A stretch of DNA of 25,791 bases from Calditrichia bacterium. Lineage in GTDB: Bacteria; Calditrichota; Calditrichia; RBG-13-44-9. This document shows, piece by piece, positions 1 to 7,695 of this stretch. Within the stretch, counting starts at the first letter, position 1, and each line of letters opens with the position of its first letter. The stretch covers positions 1 through 25,791 of the forward strand of contig JALXCH010000115.1 in the NCBI GenBank assembly GCA_026991005.1, given 5' to 3'. Position numbers and translations under genes: made by a program. The notes under the pieces were generated by a model. The model was not told where the DNA came from and searched no databases. It saw only the letters and a list, made by a program, of their open reading frames with translations.

Positions 1-2
1 GC

Positions 3-746
3 CGGAAGGCTTCCTTATTCCTTTCGTTTAAGGAATATACCACACCCAACTTCCAGACGTTTAAAACCCTGTTTAAAATCGGGTTGCCCACCACAGTGGA
101 ACAACTGGTCTGGGCGTTTGGGCAGCTAATTCTCAGCTTTTTTGCCGCGCGAATGGGCATTATAGCGCTGGCAGTGCATCAGGTGTTTTTACGGATTCAG
201 TCGGTGCTTTCCATGGCGTTTCAGGGATTTGGCCTGGCCAGCATGACGCTGGTGGGCAAAAGTCTGGGTGCCGATGACGAGAGCATGGCGATCCGCACCG
301 GGCGGCTGGCCGGACGGGTGGCTCTGCTGGTTTCGGTGCTGGTGGTACTGGTCATTCTCCTGTTCCATCATCCCATTCTGGCAGCTTTTACCTCTAACCG
401 CGAGGTGGTCGAGTTTGGCAGCAAGGTAATTTTTGCCCTGGCAATTGTGCAAATTCCCAAAGCGGTGAATATTGTGTTCTCCGGCAATTTGCGGGGCGGT
501 GCCGACCTGGCCTGGCTCATGTGGCTGGCAATTTTCAGTGTGTTAACCTTCGAAACTTTCGGGGCGTACCTGCTGGCCTTTGTCTTCAATGTGGGATTAG
601 TGGGGTTGTGGATTATTCAGGCAGTTGACGAAAGCACCCGCCTGTTGCTCAACTATTTTCGGTTTAAAGGAAAGAAGTGGAAAATTCTTTCGGTACCGGG
701 AGTTCACTCCAACACCTCGCAAACTTCCCGGAATGCCGATGAATGA
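3..746 (+). CDS. MATE-family efflux transporter, C-terminal part (5' truncated by window edge)
   Basis: The frame is already open at base 3, so about 247 C-terminal codons are visible and the true start lies outside the window. A TTG at base 84 is internal, because the upstream in-frame residues continue the protein. The segment 'KIGLPTTVEQL' followed by an 'ALAVHQVFLRIQS' stretch and 'VGKSLGA' is typical of the start of the second half of MATE (NorM/DinF-like) exporters. Several hydrophobic helices follow, and the end is a basic, soluble tail. MATE proteins export cationic compounds across the inner membrane using an Na+ or H+ gradient; the substrate cannot be told here. The next gene, tmk, starts 42 bases downstream on the same strand. 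The family call is confident, the subfamily is not. Confidence 0.88.
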   Translation, partial: RKASLFLSFKEYTTPNFQTFKTLFKIGLPTTVEQLVWAFGQLILSFFAARMGIIALAVHQVFLRIQSVLSMAFQGFGLASMTLVGKSLGADDESMAIRTGRLAGRVALLVSVLVVLVILLFHHPILAAFTSNREVVEFGSKVIFALAIVQIPKAVNIVFSGNLRGGADLAWLMWLAIFSVLTFETFGAYLLAFVFNVGLVGLWIIQAVDESTRLLLNYFRFKGKKWKILSVPGVHSNTSQTSRNADE

Positions 747-788
747 TGTTAACAAGGCAGAATCTCCCATCTTATTCCGGGGGAAAAG

Positions 789-1421
789 ATGAACTACCGA
801 AATTTTATTTCGTTTGAAGGAATTGATGCCTGCGGGAAAACCACCCAGATTCGTTTGTTGATGGATCGGTTACACGCCCGGGGGATTCATACCGTGCTGG
901 TGCGCGAACCGGGAGGCACCGCCATATCGGAAAAAATCCGGGAGATTTTGCTCGACCCTCAGTTTAAGGAGATGCATTCCCGTACGGAAATTTTGCTGTA
1001 CGAAGCTGCCCGGGCACAATTGGTGCACCAAAAGCTAATTCCTTTGTTGGAGGAAGGAGCCTACTTAATTGCCGATCGGTTCTTCGACTCCACCACGGCG
1101 TACCAGGGGTACGGTCGGGGATTAGACCTGGAGGTAGTGCAGGTGCTCAATCGTTTTGCCACCTCCGGGCTAAAGCCGTTCCGTACGTTTTTTCTGGACA
1201 TTTCGCCCGAGGAAGCCGAGCGGCGCCGAAAGGCTGCCGGTACCGCGAAAGACAGGCTGGAGAGTGGGGGACCGGAATTCTTCCGGCGGGTTCGGGAAGG
1301 TTTCCTGCAATTGTGCACCGAAGAGAAGGAGCGTTTTGTGCGCATTGATGGGGAACAACCTCCGGAGGCGGTGGCGGAAGAAATCTGGCACCACGTGTGC
1401 CAAATCTGGAACATTCCCTGA
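789..1421 (+). CDS. tmk: Thymidylate kinase
   Basis: This 210-residue protein phosphorylates dTMP to dTDP with ATP in the cytosol, for dTTP synthesis. The P-loop is at residues 11-19 ('GIDACGKTT'), the substrate-binding 'REPGGT' at 39-44 and the 'DRF' motif at 96-98, followed by 'TTAYQGYGRG'. A lid region with basic residues lies near 150-165. The length is normal for the family. The P-loop has Cys where Gly, Ala or Ser is more common, a tolerated variant. The start ATG follows a purine-rich 'GGGGGAAAAG'. A 13-bp tandem repeat begins just after the stop. Housekeeping gene; assignment is firm. Confidence 0.96.
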   Translation: MNYRNFISFEGIDACGKTTQIRLLMDRLHARGIHTVLVREPGGTAISEKIREILLDPQFKEMHSRTEILLYEAARAQLVHQKLIPLLEEGAYLIADRFFDSTTAYQGYGRGLDLEVVQVLNRFATSGLKPFRTFFLDISPEEAERRRKAAGTAKDRLESGGPEFFRRVREGFLQLCTEEKERFVRIDGEQPPEAVAEEIWHHVCQIWNIP

Positions 1422-1432
1422 AAACTCCGGAG

Positions 1433-1484
1433 AAGCCCGCAGGGTAAATCCACAGGACAAGCCCACAGGGCAGGCCCGCAGGGC
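1433..1484. repeat. 13-bp tandem repeat, four imperfect copies
   Basis: Directly after tmk there are four consecutive 13-base units: AAGCCCGCAGGGT, AAATCCACAGGAC, AAGCCCACAGGGC and AGGCCCGCAGGGC. A degraded fifth unit may follow (1485-1497). The core CCCRCAGGG is conserved in three units. It lies in the roughly 450-base gap between tmk and the S41 protease gene, where I see no convincing gene. No function is evident. It could vary in copy number by replication slippage. Confidence 0.85.
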
Positions 1485-1604
1485 AAGTCGAACGGCATTT
1501 ACTGCAGGGGGTGTTTGGAGAGAGGGAAACGAGCGCTGATTTTTCCGGAAATCCGGTTTTTCCCGGAGTGAATTGTTTTTTGAAGAAATTTGAGGATTGG
1601 TTCG

Positions 1605-1626
1605 GGTGCCTTTTTAAAGGTTCACC
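1605..1626 (+). terminator. Small hairpin in the tmk-ctp gap, possible weak terminator
   Basis: GGTGCCTTT (1605-1613) can pair with AAAGG-TT-CACC (1616-1626) around a 2-base loop, with a two-base bulge. The following 'ATCTTTC' is only weakly T-rich, so terminator function is doubtful. The rest of the gap (1485-1604 and 1627-1871) is AT-rich and probably holds the promoter of the protease gene, but no clear -35/-10 pair stands out. Confidence 0.3.
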
Positions 1627-1871
1627 ATCTTTCAAAATTTTACAAAAAACGTTTGTGGAAAATTCCCCTATTTTGTCGTTTGGGAAAAATTGGGAGTGGG
1701 AATTTCAATAATTTTATGGAAAATTTTTCACAATGGTACCCCATTCATCCCTCAAAAAGCAGAATTTAATTACTTTCTTTACGCGTGTTTTCATTCTAAA
1801 TTTCCGGAAACTTTTTTGCTGCGGGAACCATATTATGATGTAAAAACGTGAACAATCGGAGGTTCAAACTT

Positions 1872-3557
1872 ATGTTTCAAAAAAGAAGCTGGTCGTACTG
1901 GCTGATTCTCATTTCCATTCTGGGAATTTCCGTCTGGATATTTAACACCGGTTTTGCTGATAATAGAGATCTTTACTACAAGCTGGACAAAGGCCTTTTT
2001 TATTTAAAGCAGGTGTACGAAACCATTTCCCACAAGTATGTGGATAATGTCGATCCGGAAGGTTTAAGCAAAGCAGCCATTCGGGGCATTGTCGATCAAC
2101 TGGATCCCTACACGGTATTTTTTGAGAAGAAAGGCAGCGAAAATTTAAAAATCATCACCCGGGGGAAGTACGGCGGGCTGGGAATGGAGATTAGCAAGCG
2201 GGAGGGAAAAATCACCGTCATTGCTCCCATCGATAACACGCCAGCCCAGCGGGCAGGCATCCGGGCCGGGGATGTGATTAATAAAATAGACGGAGAACCC
2301 ACCGAAAACATGACCCTGGATGAAGCCTCCAGCAAGCTCCGGGGTAAGGTGGGAACAAAAGTCACCATCGAAATTCTGCGTCCCGGGGTCTCCGAACCCA
2401 TCACCCTTACCCTTACCCGGGAAGAGATTGTGCTAAAGGATGTGACTTACGCTGATTTTGTGGAGCCGGGTGTGGCTTATTTCCGGCTCACCAGTTTTTC
2501 GGATAAAGCCGCCAGCGAGCTGAAGGAAGCCATTGCTCGCTTGCAGGAAAAAGGAGAAATCAAGCAGGTGGTGCTGGATCTGCGCGGCAATCCCGGCGGT
2601 TTGTTGGCCTCTGCCGTGGAGGTGGCGAACATCTTTTTACCGCACGGAGAGGTGGTGGTGAAAACAAAGGGAAGCCATGAAGAAGAAACCGTGTTTACCA
2701 CCACCGAAGAGCCGCTCCTGCCCGATGTCCCCCTGGCAGTTCTGGTGAACAATGGGAGCGCCAGCGCTTCGGAAATTGTGGCCGGCGCCATCCAGGATCT
2801 GGATCGGGGCGTGATTGTGGGACGGCGAACCTTCGGTAAAGGGCTGGTGCAGCAGGTGTACCCGCTGGACAAATTGCACGATGTGTATCTGAAAATTACC
2901 ACCGCCAAGTATTACATCCCTTCCGGCCGCTGTATTCAGAAAGAGGATTACAAGAAAAACAAAGAAATTTTTACCGATCTGGAAGATCCCGTGGATATCG
3001 ACAGTCTGGTGGGCTACCACACGAAAAATGGCCGGGAGGTGCACGGCGGCGGGGGAATTAAACCGGATGTGAAGGTTCCGGCCGAAAAACCCAATCCGTT
3101 GCTTATCTCCCTGTGGTCCAAAGGGTATTTCTTCCGCTTTACGGTGGATTATCTGGCCAAACATCCCGAAATCAAAACTCTGGATCAAATTCAGGTGGAT
3201 GATGGGATTCTGGAGGAGTTTAAAGCTTATCTGGACAGCAACAAGCTGGATTACGAAATAGACGGCGAATCGGAGCTGAAGGATTTTCTGAAAATAGCCG
3301 AGAAAGACAGTTACAGTGTGGAACTGCGCAATCTCGTTTCCATGGCGGTGGAGATGCTGGATATCGAGAAAGATCGGGAGTTCAATGCCTCCCGGGAAAA
3401 AATTGCGCGATATTTGCTGGCGGAATTTGCCGAAAAGCTTGGCGGAACAAATGCACGCATTGCCGTGATGCTAAAAAGCGACCGTACCTTGAAAAAAGCA
3501 CTGGAAGTACTCAACCAGCCGGAACGGTATCGGGAGATTCTGGCGATTAAGGAGTAA
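1872..3557 (+). CDS. S41 carboxy-terminal processing protease (CtpA/Prc type) with PDZ domain
   Basis: This is a periplasmic serine protease that trims the C-termini of exported proteins. The ATG at 1872 is chosen because GGAGG (1858-1862) lies 9 bases upstream. A GTG at 1848 in the same frame would add eight residues but has no ribosome-binding site. The product is 561 residues: a basic N-terminus with a membrane/signal segment near 8-26, a PDZ domain near 95-180 (with 'YGGLGMEI' and 'PAQRAGIRAGDVI') and the S41 core near 190-360. The catalytic Ser-Lys pair is Ser298 in 'NNGSASASEI' and Lys323 in 'TFGKG', with the usual 25-residue spacing. A 200-residue C-terminal extension, probably helical, follows. 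It converges with the gene at 3608 across a hairpin terminator. Family is certain; substrates unknown. Confidence 0.95.
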   Translation: MFQKRSWSYWLILISILGISVWIFNTGFADNRDLYYKLDKGLFYLKQVYETISHKYVDNVDPEGLSKAAIRGIVDQLDPYTVFFEKKGSENLKIITRGKYGGLGMEISKREGKITVIAPIDNTPAQRAGIRAGDVINKIDGEPTENMTLDEASSKLRGKVGTKVTIEILRPGVSEPITLTLTREEIVLKDVTYADFVEPGVAYFRLTSFSDKAASELKEAIARLQEKGEIKQVVLDLRGNPGGLLASAVEVANIFLPHGEVVVKTKGSHEEETVFTTTEEPLLPDVPLAVLVNNGSASASEIVAGAIQDLDRGVIVGRRTFGKGLVQQVYPLDKLHDVYLKITTAKYYIPSGRCIQKEDYKKNKEIFTDLEDPVDIDSLVGYHTKNGREVHGGGGIKPDVKVPAEKPNPLLISLWSKGYFFRFTVDYLAKHPEIKTLDQIQVDDGILEEFKAYLDSNKLDYEIDGESELKDFLKIAEKDSYSVELRNLVSMAVEMLDIEKDREFNASREKIARYLLAEFAEKLGGTNARIAVMLKSDRTLKKALEVLNQPERYREILAIKE

Positions 3558-3559
3558 GT

Positions 3560-3595
3560 AAAGCCCCTGACACCCCGAAGGTACCAGGGGACTTT
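3560..3595. terminator. Bidirectional hairpin between convergent genes
   Basis: AAAG-CCCCTG (3560-3569) pairs with CAGGGG-A-CTTT (3585-3595), with one bulged base, around a loop that can itself form ACC/GGT pairs. It sits exactly between the stop of the S41 protease gene (+) and the stop of the LVIVD protein gene (-). The flanks are only moderately T-rich on both sides. The position favours a shared terminator. Confidence 0.6.
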
Positions 3596-3607
3596 ATCCA
3601 CAAAAAA

Positions 3608-5836
3608 TTACTTCACCAACAACATCTGCCGGATGGAACGGTATTCTCCTGCCGTGAATTCGTACAGGTAAATTCCGGAGGGTAATCCCTCCCCACGGAA
3701 AGGAATCCGGTACTCCCCTGCGGGCAAAACATCATCCACCAGCACCCGAACCACTTCACCCAGTATATTGTACACCGTTAAGCGCACCCGGGAACGACGT
3801 GCTAGAGAGAAGGGTATAGTCGTTTCCGGATTAAAGGGATTGGGATAGTTGGGTGAGAGGCTAAATTTCCCTTCCTTTAAGGAGGATGGCGAGGAATCGA
3901 TTCCCGAAATAAAGGTATTTTCAAAAATCATCACGTCCAGATAGGCGGTACAAATAAAATTTCCTTCCATCGCAAGTTTGCGGGCATTTCCCCGTTCCGT
4001 CTGGTAATAACCCACTTCCTGGGGATGATAAATGTCCGTTAAATCCACCATACGCACACCCAGATATCCGTTAGCTAAATAGGCGTAATTTCCGGAAACC
4101 CACACATCGGTGCACTGCCCGTAATACATGACGCTCACTTTCTGTATCTGGTACAAATTGGAAATATCCAGTACCAGAAAGCCGCTGTCTCCATCGCTGG
4201 CTACGAAAAGGTAATTCCCGGAAATATCCATTCCATTTACATTGTAACTGTGATTAGTATCCAGGAGGTAACTACCCATTTCTGTGGCAGTGGGGATATT
4301 CAAAAAATGAACACTGTTGCCGGTGCCTACGATTAGTGTATCCCCCTGAGGGAAAAAACGGGTGATGCTGTGTCCCCATCCCAGGGGAAGTTTGTAATGA
4401 AGCATGAAATTGCTTCTGTTCAGAACGTACACCGTATCTATATGGGAGAGGAAAATGTGGGAGGAATCCACTGCCAGCGCATTAGAAAGGAAATTCGTGG
4501 AGAAAAATTGTTCATTCCCGGGATTGTACACATCCGAGACATCCACCACCGTAATTCCCCGGGCGGTGTTGGTGTTACCGTAGGACTGCTCGTGGAAAAG
4601 GTACACCCGATTATCGAAAACATCCATTTGAGGTGACCCGGCACCGTTTTCGTAAGCAATGAGATAGTCGCTGGTTAATAATGGCATGGCTACGGAGCTG
4701 ATATCCAGAATAAAAAAGCCAATTTTGTATCGGTAGGTCAGGTAGCTTCCGAACAGATAGTTGCCCCGGCGAACAATCTGCTTCAGATCCACCCAGGTGC
4801 GATGATAAGCGGAATAGGTTAACGACGCGGGATTGGACACATCCACCAAGCTGGCTCCTCTTACGTGAGTGACAATTGCCTCCCCTGCAGTGGTAATATC
4901 GATCCGGGCTAAATCGTAGGAATCGACTTCCCGGTGGAGGTGGCTCAGCACCAGGGGATTACCCGGGGTGGAAACATCCAGTGAGCGGAAATGGAGAATG
5001 GCTGTACCGTAGGGAACGGTATCTTTACGGGAAACAACAAAGAATTTCCCGTTTTGTTCTCCCATATTGTTGTAGATTTCGCCCGCGGGAAGGGCGATGG
5101 TATCCATAAACGCCGGGGAAGAAGGTACGGAGATATCGTACATTAAAATTTCGTTTTGATTCCCTCCGGAGACAAACAGACGGTCGTTGGCAGCAAACAC
5201 ATTAAAGGAATTAACAGGGAGGCTGCTCACCTCCTGAAGGGAACCGGGATTGGAGGCGTCGTAAATATGGACTCCTCCACTCTGGGCAGCGGCAAACAGT
5301 AAATCATTACGAAGATGCAGATAAACTGGAGCTCCTAAATAAAATTGCTGCAGTTGCTGGGGATTAGCGGGATTTGACACATCATAGGTGTAGAGACTGG
5401 TGGAAACTCCCAGGAAAACCACATTGTCCTTCACGGCAACGCTCAGAGCGGTTCCGTTTGTTTCCATATAGGTTACGGTAAAAGGATTGGCAGGGTTGGC
5501 TACATTTACAATCTCCAGTCCGGCAGTTCCGGGCGGCGCCCAGGAGCCCGTGCCATCCAGTGCCAGGTACAGATAATTGCCTGCCCAGAATATATCCGCC
5601 ACTTCTCCCGGGGTGGATACCGAAGCCACATGCTGCGGATGCGCCGGGTCACTGATGTTCAGCAGCCGCACTCCGTAGCCGCTGGAAACCGCCACAAAAT
5701 CTCCCTGGCTGGCCACCGCTTTACAATAGCCAATGGGAAATTTGCCCACCATATTCATGTTCTGCACATTGGAAGCCTGCGCAGCTGCCAAAAGAACAAC
5801 GAAGGTTAGAAAAAATACCCGCATAACTTTTCCCAT
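3608..5836 (-). CDS. Secreted LVIVD-repeat beta-propeller protein with T9SS type A sorting domain
   Basis: The ATG at 5836 is preferred: GGAGGA sits 7 bases before it, whereas the ATG at 5851 overlaps that site and has none of its own. The product is 742 residues. It has a signal peptide ('MGKVMRVFFLTFVVLLAAAQA'-like, minus its last residue) and then at least eleven LVIVD-type repeats, such as 'VRLLNISDPAHP', 'LYTYDVSNPANP', 'VHIYDASNPGS' and 'VRMVDLTDIYHP'. Such repeats fold as beta-propeller blades on extracellular proteins. The last 75 residues form an Ig-like sorting domain with 'NYPNPFNPETTI' and a basic end 'RQMLLVK', which directs export through the type IX system and surface anchoring. 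No catalytic motif was seen; a structural or ligand-binding surface role is likely. It converges with the protease gene. Confidence 0.87.
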   Translation of the reverse strand: MGKVMRVFFLTFVVLLAAAQASNVQNMNMVGKFPIGYCKAVASQGDFVAVSSGYGVRLLNISDPAHPQHVASVSTPGEVADIFWAGNYLYLALDGTGSWAPPGTAGLEIVNVANPANPFTVTYMETNGTALSVAVKDNVVFLGVSTSLYTYDVSNPANPQQLQQFYLGAPVYLHLRNDLLFAAAQSGGVHIYDASNPGSLQEVSSLPVNSFNVFAANDRLFVSGGNQNEILMYDISVPSSPAFMDTIALPAGEIYNNMGEQNGKFFVVSRKDTVPYGTAILHFRSLDVSTPGNPLVLSHLHREVDSYDLARIDITTAGEAIVTHVRGASLVDVSNPASLTYSAYHRTWVDLKQIVRRGNYLFGSYLTYRYKIGFFILDISSVAMPLLTSDYLIAYENGAGSPQMDVFDNRVYLFHEQSYGNTNTARGITVVDVSDVYNPGNEQFFSTNFLSNALAVDSSHIFLSHIDTVYVLNRSNFMLHYKLPLGWGHSITRFFPQGDTLIVGTGNSVHFLNIPTATEMGSYLLDTNHSYNVNGMDISGNYLFVASDGDSGFLVLDISNLYQIQKVSVMYYGQCTDVWVSGNYAYLANGYLGVRMVDLTDIYHPQEVGYYQTERGNARKLAMEGNFICTAYLDVMIFENTFISGIDSSPSSLKEGKFSLSPNYPNPFNPETTIPFSLARRSRVRLTVYNILGEVVRVLVDDVLPAGEYRIPFRGEGLPSGIYLYEFTAGEYRSIRQMLLVK

Positions 5837-6119
5837 AACGTGTTCCTCCATGATTTGGGGTGAAAAATGTCCTTATAACTGGCATTTATCTGAATTTTTA
5901 AAGAGGTTAGGCCACGATTGGAAAAATAGTTTGAGAATGGTATATGGGAAGCTGAACGGCACAGGTACATCTTATCTGGGAAGCTCGGTATTCGGGAGGT
6001 TCCCCGGAACATTTCTTGCTGAATAAAGAATCTGTAGATCATCATTCGACATCCATATCCGTCGCAATCCCGACCCGAATCATGCCCTCCAATAGCGGAG
6101 CGGGTAGGGTAATCTTACA

Positions 6120-6650
6120 TCAATCGTACCGAATGGAATTTTCTTTAGATGCTTTTTTTCGCACCAGCAGGTACACACCTAACATGGTCATGGTCAGCAA
6201 GCAGGCGGCGATGGTAAGCCATTTAGCCGGTGTCACCAGACTACCTGCCAGCCGGGCGGGGAGGGAAATCTCCCCCGGGAAGTGCCCCAGCATGTACAGT
6301 TCCAGCCCATTTTCCAGATAGTCGAAGAGTACAGCCAGGAAAGGGAGCAGAAGCAGCCGTCGCGCCCACCCGGGTACACCGGGACGGGTAAGGAGCAATT
6401 GCAACACGGTGGCCAGCAAACTTCCGTAAACGAGCGGATAAATCAGATCCAGATAAAGGGTGCGGCGGTACCACAGGCGACCTTCCGTACCCAGCTGTTG
6501 GAAAAATTCCTGAATTTGCCTGGGCTGATAATACAGACGTGTGTCGGGAATATTTCGGGTGCCTGCTGCCTTTTCCATACGGTTCAACATAAAGGAAAAA
6601 GCAATTTGAAAAAGCAGGAATAATGCGAAGAATAGAAATAGTTTTTTCAA
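6120..6650 (-). CDS. Small integral membrane protein of unknown function
   Basis: The product is 176 residues with about four hydrophobic segments: the N-terminus (near 3-20), near 70-90, near 96-112 and near 143-162. Charged and aromatic motifs between them ('YLDLIYPLVYG' and 'FDYLENGLELY') are probably conserved sites. I do not recognise the family. The start is TTG at 6650, preceded by GGTGAG about ten bases upstream. It stands alone between two T9SS cargo genes, with a 268-base gap before the LVIVD gene (5852-6119). In that gap I see only a weak inverted repeat and no gene. The hydrophobicity and open length support a real gene. Confidence 0.72.
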   Translation of the reverse strand: MKKLFLFFALFLLFQIAFSFMLNRMEKAAGTRNIPDTRLYYQPRQIQEFFQQLGTEGRLWYRRTLYLDLIYPLVYGSLLATVLQLLLTRPGVPGWARRLLLLPFLAVLFDYLENGLELYMLGHFPGEISLPARLAGSLVTPAKWLTIAACLLTMTMLGVYLLVRKKASKENSIRYD

Positions 6651-6686
6651 TGGATCGGCTCACCTTAAAAATTCTTTGTAATAAAC

Positions 6687-6713
6687 CACAGGAGACACAG
6701 AAAACACAGAAGA
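6687..6713. repeat. 9-bp tandem repeat of CACAGAAGA type
   Basis: Three adjacent 9-base units are visible: CACAGGAGA, CACAGAAAA and CACAGAAGA. Similar 'ACACAGAGA' arrays are known to me as dispersed intergenic repeats in many environmental bacterial genomes. It lies just upstream of the small membrane protein gene and at the edge of the transposase graveyard. Confidence 0.7.
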
Positions 6714-6820
6714 CTCTGAAAAATACCAAATTTTGAGCGCTTGTGCTAATGAAATGATTGAATGTTTTGTGAGTCCATCTTAACCACAATTTCTTTGAAA
6801 ATGAGCTTTTTTGACACTAA

Positions 6821-7220
6821 AGACTTCGTAACCTGTTGATTTTTTTAGAGGGATTAAAATTTATCTGTGAGGATGGGGACAGTCGCATTGAGCCCATGAG
6901 CCTTCGTGTTGGCGATGAGCTTTACTTATATTGCCGGAGCCAATTAAAGAGCCGGAAAGAGGAGGCGATTCAGGAATTACCTCAGTTACGTGTTGAATAG
7001 CATTCAAAAGTACCTGCACCAGGGAGGGATATATTTGATATGGTCCACTATTCGGGATCGACTATTTCCCCAGTATCGAGGGACCATAAAGATGAAAAAT
7101 AATAAGGGTGTGAAGATCTTCAGACGACAGACCAGTGAACCGGAGGAATTTCATTATTTAATGGCCAGAGTGTTGAAAATACCCGTTCGCCCCCTGGGCC
7201 GAAAGATGAACAAAATATAA
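6821..7220 (+). pseudogene. Frameshifted transposase fragment, IS1634/IS4-like
   Basis: Two overlapping frames together read like the middle of an IS1634-type transposase. Frame one (6821-7000) includes 'SRIEPMSLRVGDELYLYCRS' followed by 'QLKSRKEEAIQ' and ends at TAG. A second frame continues from about 6968 with 'FRNYLSYVLNSIQKYLHQGG' and runs to 7220. In intact relatives, as I recall them, the 'LYVLCRS..R..KE.AI' block is followed by a helix of the 'LxYLHxGL' type, so a single frameshift near 6968 joins the two. No DDE core, ends or target duplications were found. The assignment rests on remembered family motifs and should be treated as moderate. Confidence 0.5.
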
Positions 7221-7284
7221 TATTGTAGTGGGAATATAAAATTCACAACACACTGATAATATATAATTTAGCTCATATCGTTGT

Positions 7285-7692
7285 TCAACTCTGGTTAAAA
7301 TTAGAAAGATGCCATTCCATCTGATCAGCATAATTCGGTTGATGACAGGTAACGGTGCTGCCATCCTCCCAATCCATTTTATCTAACTTTTGGTTCCGGG
7401 CTTGCTGAATCCACCGGTGAACCATACCGGGAGAAGCTTGAAAACGAGGAACCACTGAACGGATGCTTCCTCCTGCCCGAATTAGCTGCCGCCATGCTGT
7501 TTTTTCCGCTTCATAAACTATTTTTTGTTCATGAATGCAGTATTTCTCATTTTCATGAATACCAATCCCACGTTAGGAACGAATAAAAGTGTTCTGCATG
7601 TGGTGGCACTTGTCGTACCCAAACCGTTCCGGAGGTAGTGGCACTGGTGTTATTGCTTGATTTCTATGTGTCTTCACTATTTCAGATGTCGC
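7285..7692 (-). pseudogene. Decayed helix-turn-helix fragment, probable transposase remnant
   Basis: On the minus strand a frame without an early ATG is open from the region just after the neighbouring T9SS gene's stop. It is broken by TAA at 7573-7575 and ends at TGA 7285-7287. Before the stop it reads '..CHHMQNTFIRS', resembling the end of a transposase zinc ribbon. After it come 'RGIGIHENEKYCIHEQK' and a helix-turn-helix-like 'GSIRSVVPRFQASPGMVHRW', then an acidic stretch. This is the usual N-terminal layout of several transposase families. The missing start, internal stop and absent catalytic domain indicate a dead fragment. I cannot name the IS family. Confidence 0.42.
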
Positions 7693-7695
7693 ACT

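Noticed and set aside
1511..1711. 66-codon open frame on the + strand in the tmk-ctp gap
   Set aside because: Poor ribosome-binding site, no recognisable motif and unusual composition; it looks like chance in AT-rich intergenic DNA.
1542..1810. Palindrome TTTCCGGAAA at 1542-1551 and 1801-1810 as operator pair for the protease gene
   Set aside because: The same palindrome also occurs inside the LVIVD coding region (4089-4098), so it is probably just common in this genome.
6030..6110. Inverted repeats downstream of the small membrane protein gene as terminator
   Set aside because: CTCC/GGAG and ACCCG/CGGGT pairs exist but there is no T-tract on the minus strand; support is too weak.
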